39,517 nt of DNA from a virus: positions 1-39,517 of IMG/VR virus record IMGVR_UViG_3300009154_000109. One strand, 5' to 3'. Under the pieces are notes generated by a model, which saw only the letters and a program-made list of their open reading frames with translations, did no database searches and was not told the origin of the DNA. Both the position numbers and the translations under genes were made by a program. Positions 9,126-15,232 of this stretch are shown piece by piece (the first letter of the stretch is position 1; each line of letters opens with the position of its first letter).

Positions 9126-9320
9126 TTACATTCCCATACCGGGTGGCATTCCGGGAGGTCCCATAGGAGCACCCTTATAATTTTGACCTGGGGCTTGTCC
9201 ACTAGGATTTGCTTGGTCCATCATTTGCTGAAACATGGCTAACTTTTGCATAGCCGCATCTTTAGCAGGTTTTGTTGAACCTTTCTTGGACATTTTTTTG
9301 GATTTAAATTTCTTTTTCAT
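9126..9320 (-). CDS. Small basic Met/Gly/Pro-rich protein
   Basis: This 64-aa protein starts at ATG 9320 with a Lys-rich stretch (MKKKFKSKKMSKKGSTKPAK), followed by a Met/Gln-rich middle and a C-terminus of Gly-Pro-Met repeats (GPPGMPPGMGM). An upstream ATG at 9338 lies between the -35 and -10 boxes of a strong promoter candidate, so I prefer 9320. The composition (basic N-terminus, Gly/Pro/Met tail) suggests a DNA-associated or capsid-associated minor protein; there is no motif to confirm this. Confidence 0.6.
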   Translation of the reverse strand: MKKKFKSKKMSKKGSTKPAKDAAMQKLAMFQQMMDQANPSGQAPGQNYKGAPMGPPGMPPGMGM

Positions 9321-9329
9321 TCGATTGTC

Positions 9330-9357
9330 TTTATACACATCTACTTGCCATTGTCAA
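9330..9357 (-). promoter_or_regulatory. Near-consensus sigma70 promoter for the packaging operon
   Basis: On the minus strand TTGACA (9357-9352) and TATAAA (9335-9330) are separated by 16 bases. The -35 box lies in the last codons of the 80-aa gene 9341-9583. The expected transcription start is at about 9323, three bases before ATG 9320, so the transcript would have almost no leader. It would drive the small genes, terminase and portal. Confidence 0.6.
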
Positions 9358-9583
9358 GAATATGTTTTGCTCCTCTTGCTGACATCTTTGATGAAGATGT
9401 TAGCAACGCTTTCAATTTTGCAGGTGATTCGCCTTTTGAAAATGCAAAAAGAAACTTTTCTCCCTTAATTTTTGCAAAAACAGTACCTTCAACACCATAA
9501 TGTTCCATCATAGCAGAGAAATGTTGACATGCACCCTCTACTTGGTCGGAAATATGGACATTTTTTATAGATTTTTTACGCAT
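9341..9583 (-). CDS. Small protein, unknown function
   Basis: This 80-aa basic protein has the look of a small alpha/beta fold (VEGTVFAKIKGEKFLFAFSKGE in the middle as two strands, shown here only as a description of strand-like hydrophobic alternation). A good Shine-Dalgarno, GAGGA seven bases before the ATG, supports the start at 9583; most genes in the window lack one. It overlaps the preceding gene by eight bases. I do not recognise the family. Confidence 0.65.
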   Translation of the reverse strand: MRKKSIKNVHISDQVEGACQHFSAMMEHYGVEGTVFAKIKGEKFLFAFSKGESPAKLKALLTSSSKMSARGAKHILDNGK

Positions 9584-9995
9584 TTATCTTTCCTCGGTGG
9601 TCAGTTTTAAAAATTGACACCCATCCATCCTTTTTTAACACCACAGGTATCACAGAATTCTTGCGTAATGCAGAAGAATCCCTAACTTTGACAATTTGCA
9701 AGGAATTCCAGCCCTCAATATTGCAAGCCACAATCCTTTTATTGACAAATTTGTTGTGAACCATCGCAGTTAACTTTTTTTCGACAAATTCTTCTTGAAC
9801 TTTTAAGTCCTTCATAGCCATAAGGCGGTCATACCCTTCCTTCGTCCACCAAACTGCCTTACGACCCGCTTTGGACTCCGTTAAAACCCAATCTACATTT
9901 TCTTTGAAGTCTTCAGATGCTCGCATTTTAATTAACCTACTCTTTGTGTAGATATCGTCACTAGCAATTAGGTCATTTTCTTTTATAAAACTCAT
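9576..9995 (-). CDS. Unknown 139-aa protein, first gene of the left late block
   Basis: I chose ATG 9995 (MSFIKEND). The longer frame from a TTG at 10031 begins in the -35 box of a promoter candidate, so it is unlikely. The N-terminal part is charged and may form a small DNA-binding fold (IYTKSRLIKMRASEDFKEN); a BRO-N/Ant-like reading is suggested by 'KENVDWVLTESKAGRK ... WWTKEGYDRL', an alternation of strands and helices with a late basic tail, but the match is weak. It stands beside the iteron-bearing intergenic region, as a regulatory gene might. Confidence 0.65.
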   Translation of the reverse strand: MSFIKENDLIASDDIYTKSRLIKMRASEDFKENVDWVLTESKAGRKAVWWTKEGYDRLMAMKDLKVQEEFVEKKLTAMVHNKFVNKRIVACNIEGWNSLQIVKVRDSSALRKNSVIPVVLKKDGWVSIFKTDHRGKINA

Positions 9996-10003
9996 AGTCG
10001 CAC

Positions 10004-10031
10004 ACCATAAACAACTCGCAGCCATAGTCAA
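10004..10031 (-). promoter_or_regulatory. Promoter candidate for leftward genes next to the iterons
   Basis: On the minus strand TTGACT (10031-10026) and TATGGT (10009-10004) lie 16 bases apart, and ATG 9995 follows after eight bases, giving a near-leaderless transcript. The first 16-bp iteron begins 14 bases upstream of the -35 box, so a protein bound there could affect this promoter. Confidence 0.45.
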
Positions 10032-10044
10032 CTAATAATCCCCC

Positions 10045-10163
10045 GCCAGTTTTTAGCCACAACCCTTTATTATACCTATTACTATAACCTATTACTATAT
10101 GTGCCAGTTTTCAGACACCCCCCCCGCCAGAAAATAGACACCCCCCCGGCAAAATATTGCCAC
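10045..10163 (+). repeat. Iteron cluster with AT-rich tandem repeat, candidate origin or operator
   Basis: Four 16-bp units of the form GCCAG-WWWW-Y-AG-M-CAC lie at 10045-10060, 10103-10118, 10126-10141 and 10148-10163 (the last diverged, GGCAA...TGCCAC), separated by runs of C. Between the first and second units is a perfect tandem 13-bp repeat, CCTATTACTATA plus one base, at 10075-10087 and 10088-10100. The same 16-bp unit occurs at least twice inside the initiator-like gene near 19000, next to a related AT-rich repeat. GC-rich initiator sites beside AT-rich 13-mers are the usual plan of theta-type origins. Replication function is inferred. Confidence 0.7.
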
Positions 10164-10323
10164 CCACCATCCCTTTTTGTAAAAAAATTGTCTGTGTTGT
10201 AATGAAGCACGATTTTGCGGTTTTTTTTTCCTCTATATTCCCCCCCACCCCCCATTTTATTGTAAAAAAGATGTAAATCTTCACCTTACCCCTAAAATAG
10301 TTACCCTATTTTCCTATTAGGGC
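10164..10323. other. Intergenic stretch with homopolymer runs and hairpins
   Basis: No gene is visible. It holds a run of nine T and runs of C, a small hairpin with AAGAT/ATCTT arms near 10268-10281 that on the minus strand is followed by T residues (a weak terminator candidate), and a 7-bp hairpin with AAAATAG/CTATTTT arms near 10295-10313. Together with the iterons it forms the divergent control region between leftward late genes and rightward small genes. Confidence 0.4.
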
Positions 10324-10351
10324 TTGTAAAAAGGCAAAGGGTGTGTATTAT
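10324..10351 (+). promoter_or_regulatory. Promoter candidate for rightward small genes
   Basis: TTGTAA (10324-10329) and TATTAT (10346-10351) are 16 bases apart. Transcription would begin near 10358, leaving a leader of about 135 bases before the ATG at 10493. This long leader contrasts with the near-leaderless promoters elsewhere in the window. Confidence 0.4.
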
Positions 10352-10400
10352 TATAGATGTTCGGTTAATCGTTCTTCGAAAGTCTAAAAAGCCCCATAAG

Positions 10401-10454
10401 CCCCCTAAACTAACTAAATGGGGGTTTCAAGGTTGCAAGCCCTGTCGGGTTTGC
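10401..10454 (+). promoter_or_regulatory. Structured 5' leader with two hairpins
   Basis: Two hairpins follow each other in the leader of the 109-aa gene: CCCCC/GGGGG arms around a 14-base loop (10401-10424), and GCAAGCCC/GGGTTTGC with a four-base TGTC loop (10435-10454, one G-U pair). No T-run follows, so these are more likely to influence translation or RNA stability than to terminate. No known riboswitch was recognised. Confidence 0.35.
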
Positions 10455-10492
10455 AGGCAATCAAAAGGCATTAAGTACGGACGCTTAAAGTT

Positions 10493-10822
10493 ATGGCAAA
10501 TGTTAATATTAACCTGCTTATGCAGGCGAGCGGTTTGCAGGCGGAACACCCGACTGCTGAAGGTAAAGCGAGCATTAAGGCAACTGCCGTACTGCTTAAA
10601 ACTAGTAAGAACGGCGTAGCAGTTATTGAACTGACCGCTAAAAAGAACTGCGGAACTATCGGTTACTTGTTAATCAATGTAACTGATTTTAGAGAAAATA
10701 AAGACACCGCAGGTCTAGTGTTCTGGAAAGACAAGCGAGACAAAGCGACACTAGAAAAGATGGTCAATGCCCACGGAGCGACACTAGGTCTAGAATCGGT
10801 CAAACCGAAACCAGCCAAGTAA
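10493..10822 (+). CDS. Unknown 109-aa protein
   Basis: This basic protein begins MANVNINLLMQ and alternates hydrophobic and small residues in a way that suggests a beta-rich fold up to about residue 70 (ATAVLLKTSKNGVAVIEL, TIGYLLINVTDF), then a basic C-terminal tail ending KPKPAK. It has no signal peptide, cysteine pair or enzyme motif. It uses GCG, CGC and GGC-containing codons more than most virion genes, so it may differ in origin. It is transcribed away from the iterons and stands alone with the basic gene downstream. Confidence 0.6.
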   Translation: MANVNINLLMQASGLQAEHPTAEGKASIKATAVLLKTSKNGVAVIELTAKKNCGTIGYLLINVTDFRENKDTAGLVFWKDKRDKATLEKMVNAHGATLGLESVKPKPAK

Positions 10823-10836
10823 GCCCAATAGGAAAG

Positions 10837-10850
10837 CCCCCGAAAGGGGG
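10837..10850 (+). other. GAAA-tetraloop hairpin between two small genes
   Basis: CCCCC (10837-10841), GAAA, GGGGG (10846-10850) form a very stable five-pair stem with a GNRA tetraloop. There is no T-run, so it is probably not a terminator. It lies 14 bases after the stop of the 109-aa gene and may protect mRNA or modulate expression of the downstream gene. Confidence 0.5.
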
Positions 10851-10879
10851 TGAGTACTATCACTTTCCACCCACCCAAT

Positions 10880-11128
10880 AAAATGAAAAGATACTACAAA
10901 CCCACCCTATACTACAACACCCTCAAGTCTAAAAAGCGTATAAAACGCTTTCGCTTGATACAAACCCAAGCCCTAAAAGACCTGCGAAACTCAACCAGCC
11001 CGTTATGGCACATTGACCGCCTTAAGTTAAAATCTAAGATTGTCAAAGCCCAACGCTCTATTGACCTAGCGAAAATGCACGAAAAGCGAATCAAAGCATT
11101 TAAGAAATGGTTTAAAGCCAACCGATAA
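10880..11128 (+). CDS. Small very basic protein, unknown function
   Basis: From ATG 10880 (MKRYYKPT) this encodes 82 residues; a GTG at 10850 would add ten but starts in the hairpin. It is rich in Lys, Arg and Tyr, with helical C-terminal half (KSKIVKAQRSIDLAKMHEKR), and would bind nucleic acid non-specifically if made. No Shine-Dalgarno is seen before either start. Strong hairpins follow the stop codon, in line with the end of a transcription unit. Confidence 0.5.
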   Translation, partial: KMKRYYKPTLYYNTLKSKKRIKRFRLIQTQALKDLRNSTSPLWHIDRLKLKSKIVKAQRSIDLAKMHEKRIKAFKKWFKANR

Positions 11129-11141
11129 CAACCGCCGGACT

Positions 11142-11162
11142 CCCCAGGACAACCTCCTGGGG
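11142..11162 (+). terminator. GC-rich hairpin after rightward small genes
   Basis: CCCCAGGA (11142-11149) pairs perfectly with TCCTGGGG (11155-11162) around a five-base loop. It lies 13 bases after the stop of the basic 82-aa gene. The sequence after it is G-rich rather than T-rich, so termination may depend on the second hairpin at 11175. Confidence 0.45.
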
Positions 11163-11174
11163 GGGGTCGGTCGT

Positions 11175-11202
11175 GATAGTGACCATCTTGATGGTCACTA
11201 TC
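11175..11202. terminator. Perfect 13-bp inverted repeat between converging units
   Basis: GATAGTGACCATC (11175-11187) and its exact reverse complement (11190-11202) are separated by two bases. It sits between the rightward small genes and the leftward amidotransferase gene. A pyrimidine-rich stretch follows on the plus strand. It may be a bidirectional terminator; a cruciform or operator site is also possible because the palindrome is nearly uninterrupted. Confidence 0.5.
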
Positions 11203-11469
11203 ATTCCTTCTATTCCTACATTCCTACTTTTACAAGGTTTGTAGTGTTTATAGGTTCCTCCTATTCCTATTTCACTACCAAACTTATCGCACTTATAGCC
11301 CTTCGTATTCGCCTTTTTCAAGTTTCCTTGTATTCCTTGTGTTTCATATTTAACAACCTTCCTTCAATATCTATTGGCATTTGTAATCCTACAATACTTG
11401 TGTTCCGGGAACCGGTAGGTTTGCAAGTTTCCTTAAAATTTTTAATTCCTACGGAATCTATAATGCTAC
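11203..11469. other. Gene-free AT-rich spacer downstream of amidotransferase
   Basis: No convincing gene: frames here are short and cross the hairpins. The stretch is made of repeated short words such as ATTCCTA, TTTCCTTG and TTGCAAGTTTCC, and contains a TCCGGGAACCGG element at 11403-11414. The same vocabulary reappears in the spacer at 14231-14756, which suggests that both flanks belong to the same module. Confidence 0.4.
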
Positions 11470-11507
11470 AAAAAAACCCCCACTACTATTTCTAGTAATG
11501 GAGGTTT
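11470..11507 (-). terminator. Rho-independent terminator of the amidotransferase gene
   Basis: On the minus strand a 15-pair stem (AAACCTCCATTACTA against TAGTAGTGGGGGTTT, two G-U pairs) closes a GAAA tetraloop (11492-11489) and runs into seven T. It lies 23 bases after the stop of the amidotransferase gene. This is a textbook intrinsic terminator. Confidence 0.85.
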
Positions 11508-11529
11508 GCAAGTTTACTTGTATTTTAGT

Positions 11530-12642
11530 TTATCGAGTATCCTTGTAGGGGTTGTATTTCTTGCGAGCGTTCTTTTTGTAGTTTGCCATCATTTCTGCTT
11601 TATGAGTATCAAACGCTTTCTTGTCTAAGTCGGATTGGGAGGTTCCTACTAATGGGAGGGTCGTTTGAGTTGGAGTACTGGGAGTACTGGGAGTAATGGG
11701 AGTAGCACTTCCACCAATCCGTTCACGAGAATAGTAGTCATAGTCGTAATCGTCCCATGCTCGTGATTGGTACTTTTCTGTATATCCTTTTGCTCCTGCT
11801 GAACCTAGCGAAGTATACATACTTGCAGTACTAATATACGGAGATGTTGAAGAAAACTCCTCAAAGTAGTTTGAGTCGATTTCTCCTGATGCTTTGAAAG
11901 TATGTTTTACAAACTTCTCAAGCATAACAGGTTCTGTATAAGTCTCGTTCTTCAAGTTATAGAAGGACGCTATAAGTACTGCCAGTTGGATACAATGGGA
12001 GGAATCGGTGCAAATGATAAATGTCTCCAGTTGCTTCATATAGGAGATATACAAGGGGGCTTTATTATCTCGTAAGACAAACAAATCTCCCGATGGATTC
12101 AATCCTACAATCGCCGCATAACCACTAATATGTTCTTTAAAAGAATGCTCCCCTTTCAAGTACATAAAGCAATTTAGTAAATGCTCGGAATCACAGGTTG
12201 TACGCAATGGGAGTTTATCGCCTTTCCAAGCAACAATACCATTGTGAGCAATATGCCATTCCTTGTCATCTATATTTCCTGAGAATGGGTGAGTATTAGA
12301 AATCACCTTATCACAAGTTGCAGTACGACCATGAGCAATGAAGTTTCCTTTTAAAACTCCTTTACTAGGATATACACCTTTGGAGTCAAAGTCGACTCCT
12401 TGCTTTTCTAGTGTTAGTAGATTTGCAGGTAAAGAGTCAATACTGCGTTTCATAGTACCCATACCTTTGCAGGAACTGGGGTTAATGAAGCGTTCTGTAT
12501 AAACTCCCGTTTGATGTTTAAGAGAATAACCGAATCCGTCCTTTTGGGAGAGTCCGAGTAATTCTGCCGATTTGGAGACAAGTGCCGATGCTTGTTTCGT
12601 AGATTTAAGAGTAAGACCACTAATTGCGATTAACTTGCACAT
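11530..12642 (-). CDS. Class II glutamine amidotransferase
   Basis: This 370-aa protein has the N-terminal nucleophile hydrolase domain that releases ammonia from glutamine. The catalytic Cys is residue 2 (MCKLIAISG), exposed after Met removal. Supporting motifs are DGFG (35-38), HGRTAT (104-109), NTHPF (116-120), HNG (133-135) and CDSE (150-153), in the family order. The C-terminal 100 residues are different: Ser/Tyr/Asp-rich, with a TPITPSTPSTPTQT linker (about 315-330) and a basic end. There is no synthetase or isomerase domain, so the ammonia must serve a separate partner. The amidoligase gene immediately upstream is the obvious one. A strong terminator follows. Confidence 0.85.
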   Translation of the reverse strand: MCKLIAISGLTLKSTKQASALVSKSAELLGLSQKDGFGYSLKHQTGVYTERFINPSSCKGMGTMKRSIDSLPANLLTLEKQGVDFDSKGVYPSKGVLKGNFIAHGRTATCDKVISNTHPFSGNIDDKEWHIAHNGIVAWKGDKLPLRTTCDSEHLLNCFMYLKGEHSFKEHISGYAAIVGLNPSGDLFVLRDNKAPLYISYMKQLETFIICTDSSHCIQLAVLIASFYNLKNETYTEPVMLEKFVKHTFKASGEIDSNYFEEFSSTSPYISTASMYTSLGSAGAKGYTEKYQSRAWDDYDYDYYSRERIGGSATPITPSTPSTPTQTTLPLVGTSQSDLDKKAFDTHKAEMMANYKKNARKKYNPYKDTR

Positions 12643-12670
12643 AGTATTTTGTAGTTTTAGAAGTTTTCCG

Positions 12671-12703
12671 GGATTAGGAGGATCGAAATAACCCTCCTAA
12701 TCC
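12671..12703 (-). terminator. Perfect 11-bp hairpin between amidoligase and amidotransferase genes
   Basis: GGATTAGGAGG (12671-12681) and CCTCCTAATCC (12693-12703) pair perfectly around an 11-base loop. It lies seven bases after the amidoligase stop. On the minus strand no long T-run follows, so it may attenuate read-through or act on mRNA stability rather than stop transcription fully. One of only two GATC sites in the window lies at the stem-loop edge (12681-12684). Confidence 0.55.
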
Positions 12704-12709
12704 TAGGAA

Positions 12710-14230
12710 TTATTCTAAACTCCCTTCTACTGCTTGTATCGCTTCCTTGTATTTATCCAAATTGTTGATATCTGGTAAACCTTCTTTAAGGTAGGATTGG
12801 TGGAACTTAAGCATACGCTTAAATATATAAACCTTGATTTCGGGCGAACAATCGGATTGCATAAAATCATCGAATGTCGCAATACTTGCACCAGGAGATA
12901 CGCAGTATTCCAAGAATCCTACCCATAACTTCAATTTGTAGAAATTCAAGGTTGCCATGCCTACTCGTACTTCTATCGTTCCGAAGCGACGGAAGGGTAA
13001 CAAGTTTACTGCCGTATACTTGTTATTCAAGTGTTCTCGGAATACTCCACAATACTGATTGTAGGAACGCTTGTGATGCAAGGAACGATGTGCCCAATCT
13101 TTTAGTGCTTGTCGGAGTTTATTAGCAACACGAGAAACCTGCTGACTGGAGCGTCCTCGCATATCTAGGTGTACATGGTTTCCACAAGAACTATTAACAC
13201 GAGCACCAGCACCATTCATAGTATCGAGAACTTCCTTGAGATTCTTCCAATCCTCAGGAGACTTCCCATTCATGAAATAGGTCATTTCTTGGAATCGTGG
13301 TAATGCGTCATCACTTGCAATCGTGTTAATGGAGGAATCTCCCTTAAAGTGTAAAAAACGCTTTTTAGGATAATCACCAGAACTCCATTTCATCATATCG
13401 GAGTTATTCTCGGAAAGGAACTCTAATTCTATTCCTAAACAACTTCCACTAGGACGAAACTTATTTGCTACCAATAATTCCATTGGGCGTAAATTACCAT
13501 ACCAGTTAAGAGGAGAAAGACCAGAAGTCGCCACATTATCTAAAGCATCTGATACTTTATCTTTAAGGTTCTTACAATTAGGAGTATTGCGAGAACGCTC
13601 AAGTTTCTTCACATCACGCTGATGGCTAATATGCGTTAATGCTCGTACTACTACAGATACATAATCTTGGTGAATATCTATAAAACGATAGATTAAACCA
13701 GAATCAGAATACTTGTAAGTCTTGAAGAACTTGTTATCCACCAATTCCTCAATTACTCCCGAAACGCAATCTGGTGTAGTTACTTGTAAACAATCTCGCG
13801 AAAGTTTACTTGCGAAATCGTTAGAGTCGTGAATCATATTTGCTTGCGTTTCTCGTGTCATACCAATGTATGAAAGGAGAGACATCTGCCGATTGTCGTC
13901 TCGCAAGGTTATGGAGGAATTGGAGCAATAGTCTAATGCTTTTACTCGCACTAAAAACTCTGAAAGCGATAATGCTCCCATTGCTCGTGTTGGGTGGAAG
14001 TATCGTGTTCCTTCTAAAGCCATCTTTAGGAGGGGAACATTATTTCGAGAACTAGGAGGCATGGTGTTAAACCACGCAACCTTAGTTTCGAGAGTTTTGT
14101 TAGTAAATCCAAAGTAGTGGACTGCTTTCTTTACGAATAATGCTTGCTGTATAGCAATGCGAGTATTCGCTGAAAGTATCAACTTCTTAGATACTTCTGA
14201 GGTTAATAATGCAAGAATATGAGGGTTCAT
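12710..14230 (-). CDS. COOH-NH2 amidoligase family protein
   Basis: This 506-aa protein shows the glutamine synthetase-like fold of the amidoligase family (Amidoligase_2) in its C-terminal half: LGIELEF (265-271), GDSSI (297-301), a Glu in FQEMTYF (315), CGNHVHLD (349-356) and FGTIEVRVG (416-424). Members are predicted to join a carboxylate and an amine or ammonia using ATP, and are often paired with a class II amidotransferase. The N-terminal 250 residues are helical and not recognised; they may bind the substrate. The gene is followed by the amidotransferase gene after a 67-base gap with a hairpin. The substrate is unknown: small peptide, protein side chain or cell-wall component. Confidence 0.82.
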   Translation of the reverse strand: MNPHILALLTSEVSKKLILSANTRIAIQQALFVKKAVHYFGFTNKTLETKVAWFNTMPPSSRNNVPLLKMALEGTRYFHPTRAMGALSLSEFLVRVKALDYCSNSSITLRDDNRQMSLLSYIGMTRETQANMIHDSNDFASKLSRDCLQVTTPDCVSGVIEELVDNKFFKTYKYSDSGLIYRFIDIHQDYVSVVVRALTHISHQRDVKKLERSRNTPNCKNLKDKVSDALDNVATSGLSPLNWYGNLRPMELLVANKFRPSGSCLGIELEFLSENNSDMMKWSSGDYPKKRFLHFKGDSSINTIASDDALPRFQEMTYFMNGKSPEDWKNLKEVLDTMNGAGARVNSSCGNHVHLDMRGRSSQQVSRVANKLRQALKDWAHRSLHHKRSYNQYCGVFREHLNNKYTAVNLLPFRRFGTIEVRVGMATLNFYKLKLWVGFLEYCVSPGASIATFDDFMQSDCSPEIKVYIFKRMLKFHQSYLKEGLPDINNLDKYKEAIQAVEGSLE

Positions 14231-14756
14231 ATGATTGTTAGGTTTGTATGTTTTGTTAGTTTTTTAGGTACTTGTTTACGCTTCCATTCCATAGATTACA
14301 AGTTTCCTCCCGACACAAGATTACTTGTGAGAGGTAGGAGACTCGTAGTTTTAGTAGTAGAAGTTTCAACACTCCCTATCCTAGCGACCCTCCCGAAAGT
14401 GGCGATACAATTCTTTTTTATTTTTACAAGTAAACTTCTAAAACTCCTACACTTCCGGGACTACTAATACAAGTCCAGGCAGCGTTATAAGTTATAGTAG
14501 AATACTTTGATTGTTAGGATTGTAGGATTACAAGTCCGGTGATAGTTCTACAAATCCTATAAATCTAATAAAACCGGGATCGAAGTATCTATAGAAAACT
14601 ACTGATACAGAAATACTTGTAATCCTAAAATACTTGAACCGGTGGAATCCTTGAAATCGAGAAATCGATTTATTTGGAAAACGATTTATCTAAACACAAA
14701 ACTTTTTCCGACCCGTGGATATATATCCACTATCATACATTTCACTATCATACATT
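14231..14756. other. Gene-free spacer upstream of amidoligase with repeated ACTTGT motif
   Basis: I find no convincing gene. Seven exact copies of ACTTGT or its complement ACAAGT lie at 14270, 14298, 14323, 14426, 14469, 14530 and 14615 (first base given), often extended as TTACTTGT or ACTTGTAA. CCGG or TCCCGG words and a second GATC (14578-14581) also occur. At the right end are two tandem 15-bp repeats, CACTATCATACATTT (14728-14742, 14743-14757), and a perfect 16-bp palindrome GTGGATATATATCCAC (14715-14730). The region probably holds the amidoligase promoter, but no clear TTGACA/TATAAT pair was found. Confidence 0.55.
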
Positions 14757-14924
14757 TCATTTTGGTTGGTTTAATTTAGTTTTGAGTTCAATGTTTTCCT
14801 TGCGGAGATTTTCATTGGTTGTGATTAGCAACTCTAACCAATTTTCATATTCCACAAACATCATTTTTAATTTTGTTCGTGCAATACCTTTTTGGTAATC
14901 TGTAACTTCGTATGGTTCGCTCAT
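14757..14924 (-). CDS. Small coiled-coil protein, 55 aa
   Basis: A frame from ATG 14924 to TGA 14757 encodes 55 residues starting MSEPYEVTDYQKG. The C-terminal half looks like a short coiled coil (LLITTNENLRKENIELKTKL). The ATG overlaps the stop of the 103-aa gene upstream as ATGA, which supports real translation as the last gene of the unit. Function unknown. Confidence 0.6.
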   Translation of the reverse strand: MSEPYEVTDYQKGIARTKLKMMFVEYENWLELLITTNENLRKENIELKTKLNQPK

Positions 14925-15232
14925 TTGCTATTTTTTACGAATGGTGCAATTACTGAATCAATATTTTGATATTGGAATGGTCGTTCCTCTGCAACAATAA
15001 CGGTGTCGTAATTGTCGTTATCGTCGTCGTAAAACTTGCAATCATATACCTTGTTGGCAAATGATTTAGCATTATTAAGAATCTCTGGCATATTGATTTC
15101 GTAGTAAAGGTCTGAGCAACCCTTATCTCCAAACATATAGATTGGGTGACAAGACAATGCAGACATACTGCATTTAGTTGGGTCAGACTTGTCTTTAGCA
15201 AGTTTGTATATTGTTATGTAGTTAATTTTCAT
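14921..15232 (-). CDS. Small protein of the leftward early block, unknown function
   Basis: This 103-aa acidic protein begins MKINYITIYKLAKDK and overlaps both neighbours by four bases. It has an Asp-rich stretch (KFYDDDNDNYDTV) near residue 70 and four Cys scattered without a zinc-finger spacing. The pattern of strands suggests a small alpha/beta fold. I do not recognise the family. Confidence 0.65.
   Translation of the reverse strand: MKINYITIYKLAKDKSDPTKCSMSALSCHPIYMFGDKGCSDLYYEINMPEILNNAKSFANKVYDCKFYDDDNDNYDTVIVAEERPFQYQNIDSVIAPFVKNSK

Noticed and set aside
9995-10031. Longer N-terminus of the 139-aa protein from a TTG at 10031
   Set aside because: The TTG is the first part of a TTGACT -35 box; ATG 9995 is at the right distance from the -10 box.
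10164-10260. CRISPR array or tandem array suggested by repeated C and T runs
   Set aside because: The runs are homopolymers and no regular repeat-spacer unit exists; no cas genes are present.
10401-10454. Possible riboswitch in the leader of the 109-aa gene
   Set aside because: Only two simple hairpins are seen, with no conserved core of any riboswitch class that I recognise.
11112-11321. Minus-strand frame of 69 codons crossing the two hairpins
   Set aside because: It runs through both strong inverted repeats and has a composition unlike phage proteins here; it is explained by the terminator region.
11244-11495. Plus-strand frame of 83 codons after the hairpins
   Set aside because: It overlaps the intrinsic terminator of the amidotransferase gene and uses the spacer's repeated words; no ribosome site or promoter.
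14219-14467. Open frame of 82 codons on the plus strand in the amidoligase spacer
   Set aside because: It starts inside the amidoligase gene's first codons on the other strand, has odd hydrophobic/Arg composition and follows the repeated-word spacer; no start signal. Treated as non-coding.
14715-14730. 16-bp palindrome GTGGATATATATCCAC as a terminator
   Set aside because: AT-rich core and no T-run on either strand; kept only as part of the spacer description.
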